DNA of 6,655 bases, from assembly GCA_002771395.1 (NCBI GenBank), contig PCSS01000044.1, forward strand, positions 1 to 6,655, in the 5' to 3' direction. This stretch comes from Bacteroidetes bacterium CG23_combo_of_CG06-09_8_20_14_all_32_9. GTDB taxonomy: Bacteria; Bacteroidota; Bacteroidia; Bacteroidales; GWA2-32-17. The first letter of the stretch is position 1, and every line of letters begins with the position of its first letter. The position numbers and the translations under genes were made by a program. The notes beneath the pieces are model-generated. The model saw only the letters and a program-made list of their open reading frames with translations, had not been told where the DNA came from and did not search any database. Of this stretch, positions 1 through 5,574 are shown piece by piece.

Positions 1-99
1 AATAAATATTTGCGAATCAATTTTGACAATTCGTCTCAAATCATGAGTTCTGACGAACAGATACGACAGTTGCAAAAGTTTAACTTTGATACTTCTTGA
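1..99 (+). CDS. C-terminal end of a truncated gene (possibly patatin-like phospholipase)
   Basis: Frame 1 is open from the first base to a TGA at 97-99, giving 32 residues that begin NKYLRINFDN and end QKFNFDTS. The start lies outside the window. The composition looks like real protein (mixed charged and hydrophobic residues, no low complexity). The pattern of a YLRI strand, then a short acidic stretch and a helix with I-x-x-L spacing, resembles the C-terminal ends of bacterial patatin-like phospholipases, but this is pattern memory from a very short fragment. A 32-codon open frame at an edge can also arise by chance in AT-rich DNA. The gene would converge with rocD, leaving a 162-bp gap. Confidence 0.42.
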   Translation, partial: NKYLRINFDNSSQIMSSDEQIRQLQKFNFDTS

Positions 100-261
100 C
101 AGTCATTCACAACTTACAAAAATAAATAGTGGAAACCATCTGCCACTCAAAAAAACGGGGTGACTCAGAAAAACCATCTTGGTAAGAAAAAAAATAAAAT
201 GAAAATTATGAAAAAATTATTAGGGTTGATTATTAAATATTGACAAGTAATAACTGATATT
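100..261. other. Intergenic gap with short repeats between converging genes
   Basis: This 162-bp gap separates the end of the edge fragment from the rocD stop. It holds a 9-bp direct repeat AAACCATCT at 133-141 and 171-179, and a related pair ACTCAAAAAAA (145-155) and ACTCAGAAAAA (163-173). It also holds a small dyad at 128-147. The right half (about 180-261) is A/T-rich. It contains a 14-codon ATG frame at 199-243 that I do not regard as a gene. I see no tRNA or structured RNA here. Confidence 0.5.
128..147 (-). terminator. Weak terminator-like hairpin downstream of rocD
   Basis: AGTGG at 128-132 pairs with CCACT at 143-147 across a 10-nt loop. Read on the minus strand, the stem is followed by ATTTATTTTT, a broken T-tract. 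It lies about 115 nt beyond the rocD stop in the direction rocD is transcribed. The stem is only 5 bp and the loop is long, so this is a weak candidate. It could equally be a chance dyad inside the small repeats of this gap. Confidence 0.2.
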
Positions 262-1494
262 TTATTTAAAAGATAAAATTGATTTTTTAATAATTCCAAC
301 TGCTTCGTTAATTTGTTCTTCGTTAATTACAAGTGGAGGTGCAAAACGGATAATATGCTGGTGAGTAGGTTTTGCAATCAAACCATTTTCTTTCATTGCA
401 AGACAAACATCCCAGGCTTCTTTTCCATTTTTTGGTTTAATTATTATTGCATTTAATAATCCCTTACCGCGAACGGTTTCAATCATATTAGTCGGAATTT
501 TTCCAATTCCTTCGCGGAAAATTTTACCCATTTTTTCTGCATTTTCTGCAAGTTTTTCATTTATTATTACTTCAAGAGAAGCAATGGCAATGCATGCGGC
601 AAGCGGGTTTCCTCCAAAGGTAGAGCCGTGTTCACCGGGTTTAATAGTAAGCATAATATCGTTATCGGCAAGAACTGCTGAAACAGGATAAAAACCGCCC
701 GAAAGTGCTTTTCCCAAAATTACCATATCGGGGCGAATTCCAATATGGTCGCAGGCAAGCATTTTACCTGTGCGGGCTAAGCCTGTTTGAACTTCATCGG
801 CTATAAAAAGTACGTTGTTTTTTTTGCAAAGTTCATAAGCTGTTTTTAGATAATTGTCATCGGGAACCATCACGCCTGCTTCGCCCTGAATAGGTTCAAC
901 AAGGAAACCAATAACATTTGGCTGATTTATTTCTTTTGCAAAAGCATCAATATTATTGTAAGGTATAACAACAAACCCTGGTGTGTAAGGACCGTAATTG
1001 CTATAAGCATCGGGATCGGTTGACATTGAAATTATGGTGATAGTGCGACCGTGAAAATTGTTACTGCAAACAATAATTTTACCTTTACCATCCTTTACGC
1101 CTTTTTTAAGATAACCCCATTTACGGCAGAGTTTTAAAGCTGTTTCAACTGCTTCGGCACCGGAGTTCATTGGTAAAATTTTATCGTAACCGAAAATTTT
1201 TGTAATGTATTCTTCGTAAACCCCAAGTTTATTATTGAAAAAAGCACGGGATGTAAGTGTAAGTTTTTGTGCCTGCAAGAGCATAGCTTTTAATATTTTT
1301 GGATGACAATGTCCTTGATTTACGGCAGAATATGCCGATAAAAAATCGTAGTAACGTTTGCCTTCAACATCCCACAAAAATACTCCTTCACCCCGTTCTA
1401 AAACTACAGGCAGGGGATGATAATTATGTGCTCCAAAATGTTCTTCTTTTTCCATGAAATCCTGAGATGTCAATTTTGCCGATGTTTCAATCAT
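262..1494 (-). CDS. rocD: Ornithine aminotransferase (ornithine--oxo-acid transaminase)
   Basis: A PLP-dependent class III aminotransferase of 410 aa. It should move the delta-amino group of L-ornithine to 2-oxoglutarate, giving glutamate-5-semialdehyde and glutamate and linking arginine/ornithine with proline. The product should be cytosolic, with no signal peptide. The PLP lysine is K262 in LGKALSGG, and D233 in IADEVQTG should contact the pyridine nitrogen. Substrate residues known from human OAT are all present at a constant offset of 30: Y25, Y55, R150 and E205 match human Y55, Y85, R180 and E235. This argues for ornithine over acetylornithine or GABA as substrate. T292 matches the human T322 phosphate contact. 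Length is full for a bacterial enzyme. The ATG at 1494 has no Shine-Dalgarno; GAHNYHPLP begins at residue 21, as expected for this start. It is transcribed alone, with a promoter-like element 31 nt upstream. No arginine-catabolism partner is visible nearby. Confidence 0.95.
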   Translation of the reverse strand: MIETSAKLTSQDFMEKEEHFGAHNYHPLPVVLERGEGVFLWDVEGKRYYDFLSAYSAVNQGHCHPKILKAMLLQAQKLTLTSRAFFNNKLGVYEEYITKIFGYDKILPMNSGAEAVETALKLCRKWGYLKKGVKDGKGKIIVCSNNFHGRTITIISMSTDPDAYSNYGPYTPGFVVIPYNNIDAFAKEINQPNVIGFLVEPIQGEAGVMVPDDNYLKTAYELCKKNNVLFIADEVQTGLARTGKMLACDHIGIRPDMVILGKALSGGFYPVSAVLADNDIMLTIKPGEHGSTFGGNPLAACIAIASLEVIINEKLAENAEKMGKIFREGIGKIPTNMIETVRGKGLLNAIIIKPKNGKEAWDVCLAMKENGLIAKPTHQHIIRFAPPLVINEEQINEAVGIIKKSILSFK

Positions 1495-1525
1495 AATAAA
1501 TAAATTTTAAGTTTTTTTATAACTG

Positions 1526-1533
1526 CAAATTTA
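1526..1533 (-). promoter_or_regulatory. Candidate -7 promoter element of rocD
   Basis: On the minus strand, TAAATTTG matches the Bacteroidota -7 consensus TAnnTTTG and is followed by C. It ends 31 nt before the rocD ATG. No TTTG sits at the best 19-nt spacing; the nearest, at 1558-1561, would need a 24-nt spacer. The -7 call is therefore supported but the -33 partner is not. Confidence 0.5.
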
Positions 1534-1636
1534 GTAATTAGTTTTTTTGGAATCACACAAAATATTATCAAAACAAATGGAATGCGAAGATTCATTGTTT
1601 CATTGTTGAAAAATAAAAAAGTATGATAAAAAAATA

Positions 1637-1705
1637 TTTACCCCGTTGGATATTTTATTTTTATTGCACATTAATTTTTCAATTAGGGTTATCCAACGGG
1701 GTAAA
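1637..1705 (-). terminator. 16-bp perfect inverted repeat, likely terminator after tsaC
   Basis: TTTACCCCGTTGGATA at 1637-1652 and its exact reverse complement at 1690-1705 flank a 37-nt spacer. The spacer holds a second small stem, TAATT/AATTA at 1672-1685. Read on the minus strand, the long stem is followed directly by TATTTTTTTTA, a good T-tract, about 81 nt beyond the tsaC stop. It therefore fits a Rho-independent terminator for the glycosyltransferase-tsaC transcript, which would also shield the rocD promoter. The long spacer is unusual for a terminator, and the GC-rich arms in AT-rich DNA could instead mark a dispersed palindromic repeat. A 60-codon plus-strand frame across it is an accident of the repeat. 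Confidence 0.6.
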
Positions 1706-1756
1706 CAATTTATCTTTATTTTTGCGGGTGAGTAGTAACCTTTATTTTAATTTGTG

Positions 1757-1792
1757 TTTTACTTTTATTTCGCGTAATTTTTACTTTTATTT
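1757..1792. repeat. 14-bp direct repeat over the tsaC stop codon
   Basis: TTTTACTTTTATTT occurs at 1757-1770 and again at 1779-1792, a period of 22 bp. The second copy contains the tsaC stop (TTA on the plus strand at 1787-1789) and the last codon. The sequence is low-complexity and T-rich, so slippage or local duplication at the gene end is the simplest explanation. Confidence 0.5.
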
Positions 1793-2368
1793 CCTCAAAA
1801 TCTGAATTTCTCCTCTTGTTCCGATTTTAATTACGGAACTTGGTTGTGAGGCAGAAATATCATTTTGCTTAAATTTTATTACATAATCAACCGTTTTAAT
1901 TAATTCCTCTGATATTTCAGTAAAAATGCAAGGGGTTTTTTCGCCCGAAAAATTTGCTGAGGTAGAAACCAACGGTTTTTTAAATCTTGAAATTAAAGTG
2001 TTACAGAAATCATCTTTACAAACACGAATTCCAATGCTGCCATCGGTAACAATTAAGTTTTGAGCTAAGTTTTTTGCACCGGGATAAATTATTGTAAGTG
2101 GTTTATCGGCAACATCTAAAAGGTTCCATACAATTTCGGGAACTTCATTTACATATTGTTGGAGCATAACTTCATTGCTTACCAGAACAAACATAACCAT
2201 GTTTTGCGGACGTTTTTTAATTACCATCAGTTTTTCAACTGCTTTGGCACTGGTAGCATCGCAGCTTAGCCCCCAAACAGTATCGGTGGGACAAAGAATA
2301 ACACCACCCGATTTTAATGTTTCAAGAGATTTATAAATATCAATAGAAAAATCAGAAAAGTTGTTCAT
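1787..2368 (-). CDS. tsaC: L-threonylcarbamoyladenylate synthase (TsaC/YrdC family)
   Basis: A YrdC-domain protein of 193 aa. The family makes threonylcarbamoyl-AMP from L-threonine, bicarbonate and ATP, the first step of the t6A modification at position 37 of ANN-decoding tRNAs; TsaB, TsaD and TsaE then transfer the group. It should act in the cytosol. Visible motifs are PTDTVWGL (27-34), the basic KKRP (51-54), STSAN (135-139) and PSSVI (176-180), in the order expected for the YrdC nucleotide/threonine pocket. It lacks the extra C-terminal Sua5 domain found in longer relatives, so it is the short TsaC type. YciO-like paralogues of unclear role share the fold, so the exact function carries some doubt. 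The ATG at 2368 overlaps the end of the upstream glycosyltransferase by 17 bp in another frame, which suggests translational coupling. There is no Shine-Dalgarno and no separate promoter was seen. Confidence 0.85.
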   Translation of the reverse strand: MNNFSDFSIDIYKSLETLKSGGVILCPTDTVWGLSCDATSAKAVEKLMVIKKRPQNMVMFVLVSNEVMLQQYVNEVPEIVWNLLDVADKPLTIIYPGAKNLAQNLIVTDGSIGIRVCKDDFCNTLISRFKKPLVSTSANFSGEKTPCIFTEISEELIKTVDYVIKFKQNDISASQPSSVIKIGTRGEIQILRK

Positions 2369-3470
2369 AGGTAGTCATCAGATTTTTAGCAACTTGCTCT
2401 TCTGTAAATTTAAGCGCATGTTTTCTGCCCTCAACTATCATATTTACACGCAATTCTTTACTCGATAAAACCTTTAAAATACCTTCGGCAATACTTTCGT
2501 GTTTATAAGGATTTACAAATACGGAATTTTCACCTGCAGCTTCACTAAAACAGCCACCTTCGCTTGTAATTACCGGAGTTCCCGATGCAAGAGCTTCAAG
2601 TATGGGTATTCCAAATCCTTCAAAAAACGAGGGATAAACAAAAGCTTTTGCACTTTGATAAAAAACAGGCAAATCGGTATTTGCAAGATTGTCAAAAAAA
2701 AGAATACGATTGCTTAAACCATTTGTAAGTATATATTTATTTACCCTGTCGAAATAAGCAGTTTTGTTGCCAATTACAATCAGCGGAATGTCTATTTTAC
2801 TTTTGTGAAGTGCTTTTACAACTCCTAAAAGATTTTTGCGTTCTTCAATGGTTCCGATGTAAAGTAAAAAGTCGTTAGGGAGCAGGTATTTCTTTTTAAT
2901 ACCGGCTCTTTCTTTTTCATCAAGTAATTTATAAAATACAGGATTACAACTTTGATAAACAACACGGATTTTATTTATATCAATTTTATAAAACTCCATA
3001 ATATCACTGGAGGTTTGCTTACTTACGGCAATAACAATGTTTGCATTTTCGGCAGCGTACCTGAATTTTCTGTCGTAAATATTTCGGTCTGCCGGTTTGT
3101 ACATTTTCGGAAAACGCTTAAAAATTAAATCATGGATAGTAACTACAGTTTTGGTTTTTACACTTTTAATTCCGAAAGGAAGCTCGTTGCTTAATCCGTG
3201 GTAAAGAGCAGGGTTATCGTTAGATATTTGATAATTAATAAGATAACTGCGCCAATACGATTTAAAAATTTGTCCTGTAAATGTTTGCGGTGTAATAATT
3301 CGTGAATTATTAGAAATTTTAAACCGTATGCTTTTAGCAGTTGATGGTGTGTATAAAAGATATTTATTTAAAGGATAAAAAGTAGAAAGTTGTCGTATGG
3401 TATTACGACTGTAATTTCCTAAACCCGTATTATTGTAAAATGCACGTTTGGCATCAAAAGCTATTTTCAT
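2352..3470 (-). CDS. GT4-family glycosyltransferase (GT-B fold)
   Basis: A retaining glycosyltransferase of 372 aa with no signal peptide or clear membrane span, expected at the cytoplasmic face of the membrane. The N-terminal domain (about 1-190) holds the donor-independent start FDAKRAFYNNTGLGNYSR (5-22) and TIHDLIF (111-117), typical of mannosyltransferase-like (MtfB/WbpY-type) GT4 enzymes. The C-terminal nucleotide-sugar domain (about 200-372) has YIGTIEERKN (204-213) and the E-x7-E motif in PSFFEGFGIPILEAL (280-294), with E284 and E292. Donor and acceptor cannot be read from the sequence; a GDP-mannose-type donor is only a guess. Its last 17 bp overlap the tsaC start. The gap to dapD upstream is 71 bp and contains a 33-bp palindrome. 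I found no TAnnTTTG element just before it, so it may depend on read-through from dapD or on an unrecognised promoter. Confidence 0.88.
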   Translation of the reverse strand: MKIAFDAKRAFYNNTGLGNYSRNTIRQLSTFYPLNKYLLYTPSTAKSIRFKISNNSRIITPQTFTGQIFKSYWRSYLINYQISNDNPALYHGLSNELPFGIKSVKTKTVVTIHDLIFKRFPKMYKPADRNIYDRKFRYAAENANIVIAVSKQTSSDIMEFYKIDINKIRVVYQSCNPVFYKLLDEKERAGIKKKYLLPNDFLLYIGTIEERKNLLGVVKALHKSKIDIPLIVIGNKTAYFDRVNKYILTNGLSNRILFFDNLANTDLPVFYQSAKAFVYPSFFEGFGIPILEALASGTPVITSEGGCFSEAAGENSVFVNPYKHESIAEGILKVLSSKELRVNMIVEGRKHALKFTEEQVAKNLMTTYEQLF

Positions 3471-3485
3471 GTGTTTATATTTTAG

Positions 3486-3518
3486 AACTTTCCAAAAGTT
3501 TTAAACTTTTGGAAAGTT
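3486..3518. repeat. 33-bp near-perfect palindrome between dapD and the glycosyltransferase
   Basis: AACTTTCCAAAAGTTT (3486-3501) and its exact reverse complement (3503-3518) are separated by one base, giving a potential 16-bp stem (shorter in practice, since a loop needs a few bases). It lies 23 bp beyond the dapD stop in the direction of dapD transcription. The T-run is on the plus-strand side (GTTTTTGAT), where no gene reads. On the minus strand the stem is followed by CTAAAATATA, so it is not a textbook dapD terminator. It could be a transcript processing or stability hairpin, a weak bidirectional terminator, or one copy of a dispersed palindrome. Confidence 0.75.
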
Positions 3519-3541
3519 TTTGATAATCTTTTCTTGTCAAT

Positions 3542-4348
3542 TTAAACAGGGACATTAAATTCTCTAAGCGCATCATTCAAAGTAGTCTTATAATCTGTAC
3601 TTTTTTTTCGTTTTCCAATAATAAGTGCACAGGGGACATGAAATTCGCCTGCTGGAAATTGCTTTGTAAAACTTCCTGGAATAACAACCGAACGCTCAGG
3701 GACATATCCTTTATATTCAATAGATTCTTTGTCCGAAACATCAATAATTTTTGTGCTTTGAGTTAAAACCACATTGGCTCCTAAAACAGCTTCTTTGCAA
3801 ACTCTAACGCCTTCAACCACAATGCATCGTGAACCGATAAAACAGTTATCTTCAACAATTACAGGCAGAGCTTGTACAGGCTCAAGAACTCCGCCAATAC
3901 CAACGCCTCCACTTAAATGCACATGTTTTCCAATTTGTGCGCAAGAACCTACCGTTGCCCATGTATCAACCATAGTTTCGGAATCGATATATGCCCCGAT
4001 ATTTACATAACAAGGCATTAAAATAACTCCTTTGGCAATATAACTTCCGTAGCGTGCAAGCCCATTAGGCACAACCCTAACTCCTATTTCCTTATAATTG
4101 CTTTTCAGGGGAATTTTATCATAAAAAGTAAATGGAGAAACTTTAATTAATTCCATTTTTTGAATGAGAAAATAAAGAATTACAGACTTTTTAATCCATT
4201 CGTTAACAACCCACACATCGTCTTTAGGTTCTGCAATACGAAGTTTGCCTTTATCCAAATCATCAATCATGGCTCTTATAGCAGATTGTACCTGAGGTTG
4301 TGAGAGAATGCTACGGTTTTCCCAAGCATCTTCTATAATTTTTCTCAT
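3542..4348 (-). CDS. dapD: Tetrahydrodipicolinate N-succinyltransferase
   Basis: DapD transfers succinyl from succinyl-CoA to 2,3,4,5-tetrahydrodipicolinate in the succinylase branch of lysine and meso-diaminopimelate synthesis, feeding protein and peptidoglycan. It is a cytosolic homotrimer in known cases. The 268-aa product (E. coli DapD is 274 aa) has the helical N-terminal domain (1-95), then a left-handed beta-helix of hexapeptide repeats (about 99-196). That part includes the family signature blocks YVNIGAYID (114-122), MVDTWATVGSCAQIG (126-140) and HLSGGVGIGGVLEP (144-157). I start it at the ATG at 4346-4348 rather than an in-frame ATG 57 bp upstream (4403-4405). The upstream option adds MYSCGLFTLG and similar residues not expected in DapD, and would lie upstream of the promoter. 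MRKIIEDAWENR is a normal DapD N-terminus. The leader is at most 12 nt, so there is no room for a lysine riboswitch. It is divergent from rsgA. Confidence 0.95.
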   Translation of the reverse strand: MRKIIEDAWENRSILSQPQVQSAIRAMIDDLDKGKLRIAEPKDDVWVVNEWIKKSVILYFLIQKMELIKVSPFTFYDKIPLKSNYKEIGVRVVPNGLARYGSYIAKGVILMPCYVNIGAYIDSETMVDTWATVGSCAQIGKHVHLSGGVGIGGVLEPVQALPVIVEDNCFIGSRCIVVEGVRVCKEAVLGANVVLTQSTKIIDVSDKESIEYKGYVPERSVVIPGSFTKQFPAGEFHVPCALIIGKRKKSTDYKTTLNDALREFNVPV

Positions 4349-4360
4349 AAATATTTTTTT

Positions 4361-4391
4361 CAAAGATAAATATAATCCTAACGTGAACAAA
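4361..4391 (-). promoter_or_regulatory. dapD promoter, TTTG-N19-TATCTTTG
   Basis: On the minus strand TTTG lies at 4391-4388, followed by exactly 19 nt, then TATCTTTG at 4368-4361. Both boxes and the spacing match the Bacteroidota consensus TTTG-N19-TAnnTTTG. The -7 box ends 12 nt before the chosen dapD ATG (4348), giving a very short leader. The promoter overlaps the upstream extension of the frame, which is the main reason to reject the longer start. Confidence 0.75.
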
Positions 4392-4408
4392 CCACAACTA
4401 TACATAAA

Positions 4409-4565
4409 ACGGGATAAATTATTGCATTTTCATTTTTAAATATAAAAGCCCCCAAGATAAAAGGGAAAAAATGAATTCCAACCTTTATCCTTTGAGCTTT
4501 TACCTTTATCCTTTTATCTTAATCACTTAATTACCTGTTTGAAAAAATGTACAAATTTATCCCGT
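4409..4565. repeat. Nested inverted repeats between dapD and rsgA
   Basis: An outer pair, ACGGGATAAATT at 4409-4420 and its exact complement at 4554-4565, encloses an inner pair, AAGATAAAAGG at 4454-4464 and its exact complement at 4510-4520. The hexamer GATAAA occurs six times here, twice on the plus strand (4413, 4456) and four times on the minus strand (as TTTATC at 4484, 4505, 4513, 4556). The block sits between the two divergent promoters. The right outer arm covers the place where a -33 box of rsgA would be expected. It could be a small non-coding insertion (157 bp, with 12-bp terminal repeats), an operator array or simple sequence. No exact target-site duplication borders it: TAAA occurs on both sides but one base off on the right. 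Confidence 0.6.
4481..4514. repeat. 13-bp direct repeat ACCTTTATCCTTT
   Basis: Two exact copies at 4481-4493 and 4502-4514, with a 21-bp period, lie inside the inverted-repeat block. The 21-bp spacing is close to two helical turns, so two bound proteins would face the same side. A local duplication explains it equally well. Confidence 0.6.
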
Positions 4566-4582
4566 GTAAAATATTGAATAGT

Positions 4583-4590
4583 TACTTTTG
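4583..4590 (+). promoter_or_regulatory. Candidate -7 promoter element of rsgA
   Basis: TACTTTTG matches TAnnTTTG and ends 14 nt before the ATG at 4605. No TTTG is found 18-21 nt upstream; that position (4560-4563) reads TCCC and lies inside an arm of the outer inverted repeat. The last G of the element is also the first base of a possible GTG start at 4590, so that GTG should lie upstream of the transcription start. Confidence 0.55.
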
Positions 4591-4604
4591 TGAAAATTAT
4601 GAAA

Positions 4605-5525
4605 ATGAAGGGGCTTGTGCTTAAATCGACAGGAAGCATATTCCTGGTGCGAACTGTTAACGGTAATACTATTCAGTGCAACATACGTGGAAAGTTAAGG
4701 CTGGCAGGCTCTAAAAGTACGAATCCTGTGGTGGTTGGCGATTGGGTTGAGGTGGAAACAGATGGCTCTAAAGGGAATATTACTTTAATTAAAGACAGGA
4801 AGAATTATATTGTAAGGCGTTCGGTAAATTTATCGCGGCAAAGCCATGTTATTGCTGCAAATCTCGACCAAACTTGCCTTATTGTAACATTAATACACCC
4901 CAAAATAAGTACCGAATTTATTGACAGATATTTATGTACTGCTGAAGCTTATCTTATTCCAGCGGTAGTTGTTTTTAATAAAACTGATATTTACAATGCT
5001 GAATTACAGACGCTTCTTGAAGACCTTGTAAAAACATATCAGAAAATAGGATACAAATGTTTGCCGGTTTCAGCAAAAAACAAACAGGGAATTGAAGATT
5101 TACGGAAACTTTTACACAAAAAAGTAAGTCTTATATCAGGAAACTCGGGAGTAGGAAAATCAACTTTAATAAATTGTTTAGAACCCGATTTTAATTTAAG
5201 AGTGGCCGAAATATCTGGATATCACCTAAAAGGAAAACATACAACAACATTTAGTGAAATGTTTGAGTTGCATGACGGGGGTTTTATTATTGATACCCCT
5301 GGTATTAAAGGTTTTGGGCTTATAAATATTCAGAATAAAGAATTGTTTCATTATTTCCCCGAAATGTTTAAGTTAACGCAAAAGTGTCAGTATTATAATT
5401 GTACACATACTCACGAGCCTGGTTGTGCTGTAAAATCAGCAGTAGATTCAGGCGAAGTTGCAGAATCAAGATACAAAAGTTATATTAATATTTTATCAGA
5501 TGAAAATGAGAAGTATAGAACCTGA
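4605..5525 (+). CDS. rsgA: Ribosome small-subunit-dependent GTPase A
   Basis: RsgA (YjeQ/YloQ) is a circularly permuted GTPase that binds the 30S subunit late in assembly, checks the decoding centre and leaves after GTP hydrolysis. It is cytosolic. The 306-aa product has an N-terminal OB-fold (about 1-65), then GTPase motifs in the permuted order: NKTD (125-128, G4), SAK (156-158, G5), GNSGVGKST (179-187, G1), GKHTTT (210-215, G2) and DTPG (230-233, G3). A C-terminal zinc-binding segment has C261, C266, H268 and C274. All key residues are present. Possible starts are GTG 4590, ATG 4599 and ATG 4605. I chose 4605 because MKGLVLKSTGS matches the usual Bacteroidota RsgA N-terminus and lies 14 nt past the -7 box, whereas the GTG overlaps that box. 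It is divergent from dapD and 49 bp upstream of the wecA-like gene, which has its own promoter. Confidence 0.95.
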   Translation: MKGLVLKSTGSIFLVRTVNGNTIQCNIRGKLRLAGSKSTNPVVVGDWVEVETDGSKGNITLIKDRKNYIVRRSVNLSRQSHVIAANLDQTCLIVTLIHPKISTEFIDRYLCTAEAYLIPAVVVFNKTDIYNAELQTLLEDLVKTYQKIGYKCLPVSAKNKQGIEDLRKLLHKKVSLISGNSGVGKSTLINCLEPDFNLRVAEISGYHLKGKHTTTFSEMFELHDGGFIIDTPGIKGFGLINIQNKELFHYFPEMFKLTQKCQYYNCTHTHEPGCAVKSAVDSGEVAESRYKSYINILSDENEKYRT

Positions 5526-5527
5526 AT

Positions 5528-5558
5528 TTTGTTTTTTTATACATTTAACATAGTTTTG
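5528..5558 (+). promoter_or_regulatory. wecA-like gene promoter, TTTG-N19-TAGTTTTG
   Basis: TTTG at 5528-5531, exactly 19 nt, then TAGTTTTG at 5551-5558. This is a full match to the Bacteroidota consensus in both boxes and spacing. The -33 box begins two bases after the rsgA stop codon. The -7 box ends 16 nt before the ATG at 5575, so the leader is only about 10 nt. No hairpin separates it from rsgA, so read-through from rsgA is likely to add to expression. Confidence 0.75.
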
Positions 5559-5574
5559 CAAAACCAAAACTTAT

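Noticed and set aside
148..160. CAAAAAAACGGGG repeated at 6619-6631
   Set aside because: It consists mostly of a homopolymer run, and the second copy lies inside the wecA-like coding sequence, so it is probably coincidence.
199..243. 14-codon ATG frame MKIMKKLLGLIIKY, sharing TGAAAATTATGAAAA with the rsgA start (4591-4605)
   Set aside because: It is too short and has no recognisable promoter box. The 15-bp match is A/T-rich low-complexity sequence that can recur by chance.
1717..1724. TATTTTTG on the plus strand, a TAnnTTTG match
   Set aside because: There is no TTTG at the right spacing and no plus-strand gene downstream; such matches are frequent in T-rich DNA.
1623..1805. 60-codon plus-strand frame
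   Set aside because: It runs through the inverted repeat and the 3' end of tsaC, is very rich in F/Y/L from T-rich DNA, and matches no family I know.
2499..2717. 72-codon plus-strand frame inside the glycosyltransferase gene
   Set aside because: It is antisense to the E-x7-E catalytic region of a clear gene, and its composition is not protein-like.
3774..4010. 78-codon plus-strand frame inside dapD
   Set aside because: It is antisense to the beta-helix signature of dapD, and the T/P-rich product is a shadow of that codon use.
4349..4604. Lysine riboswitch or other RNA regulator for dapD
   Set aside because: The inferred dapD leader is 12 nt or less, and no conserved riboswitch-like pairing is seen in the divergent region.
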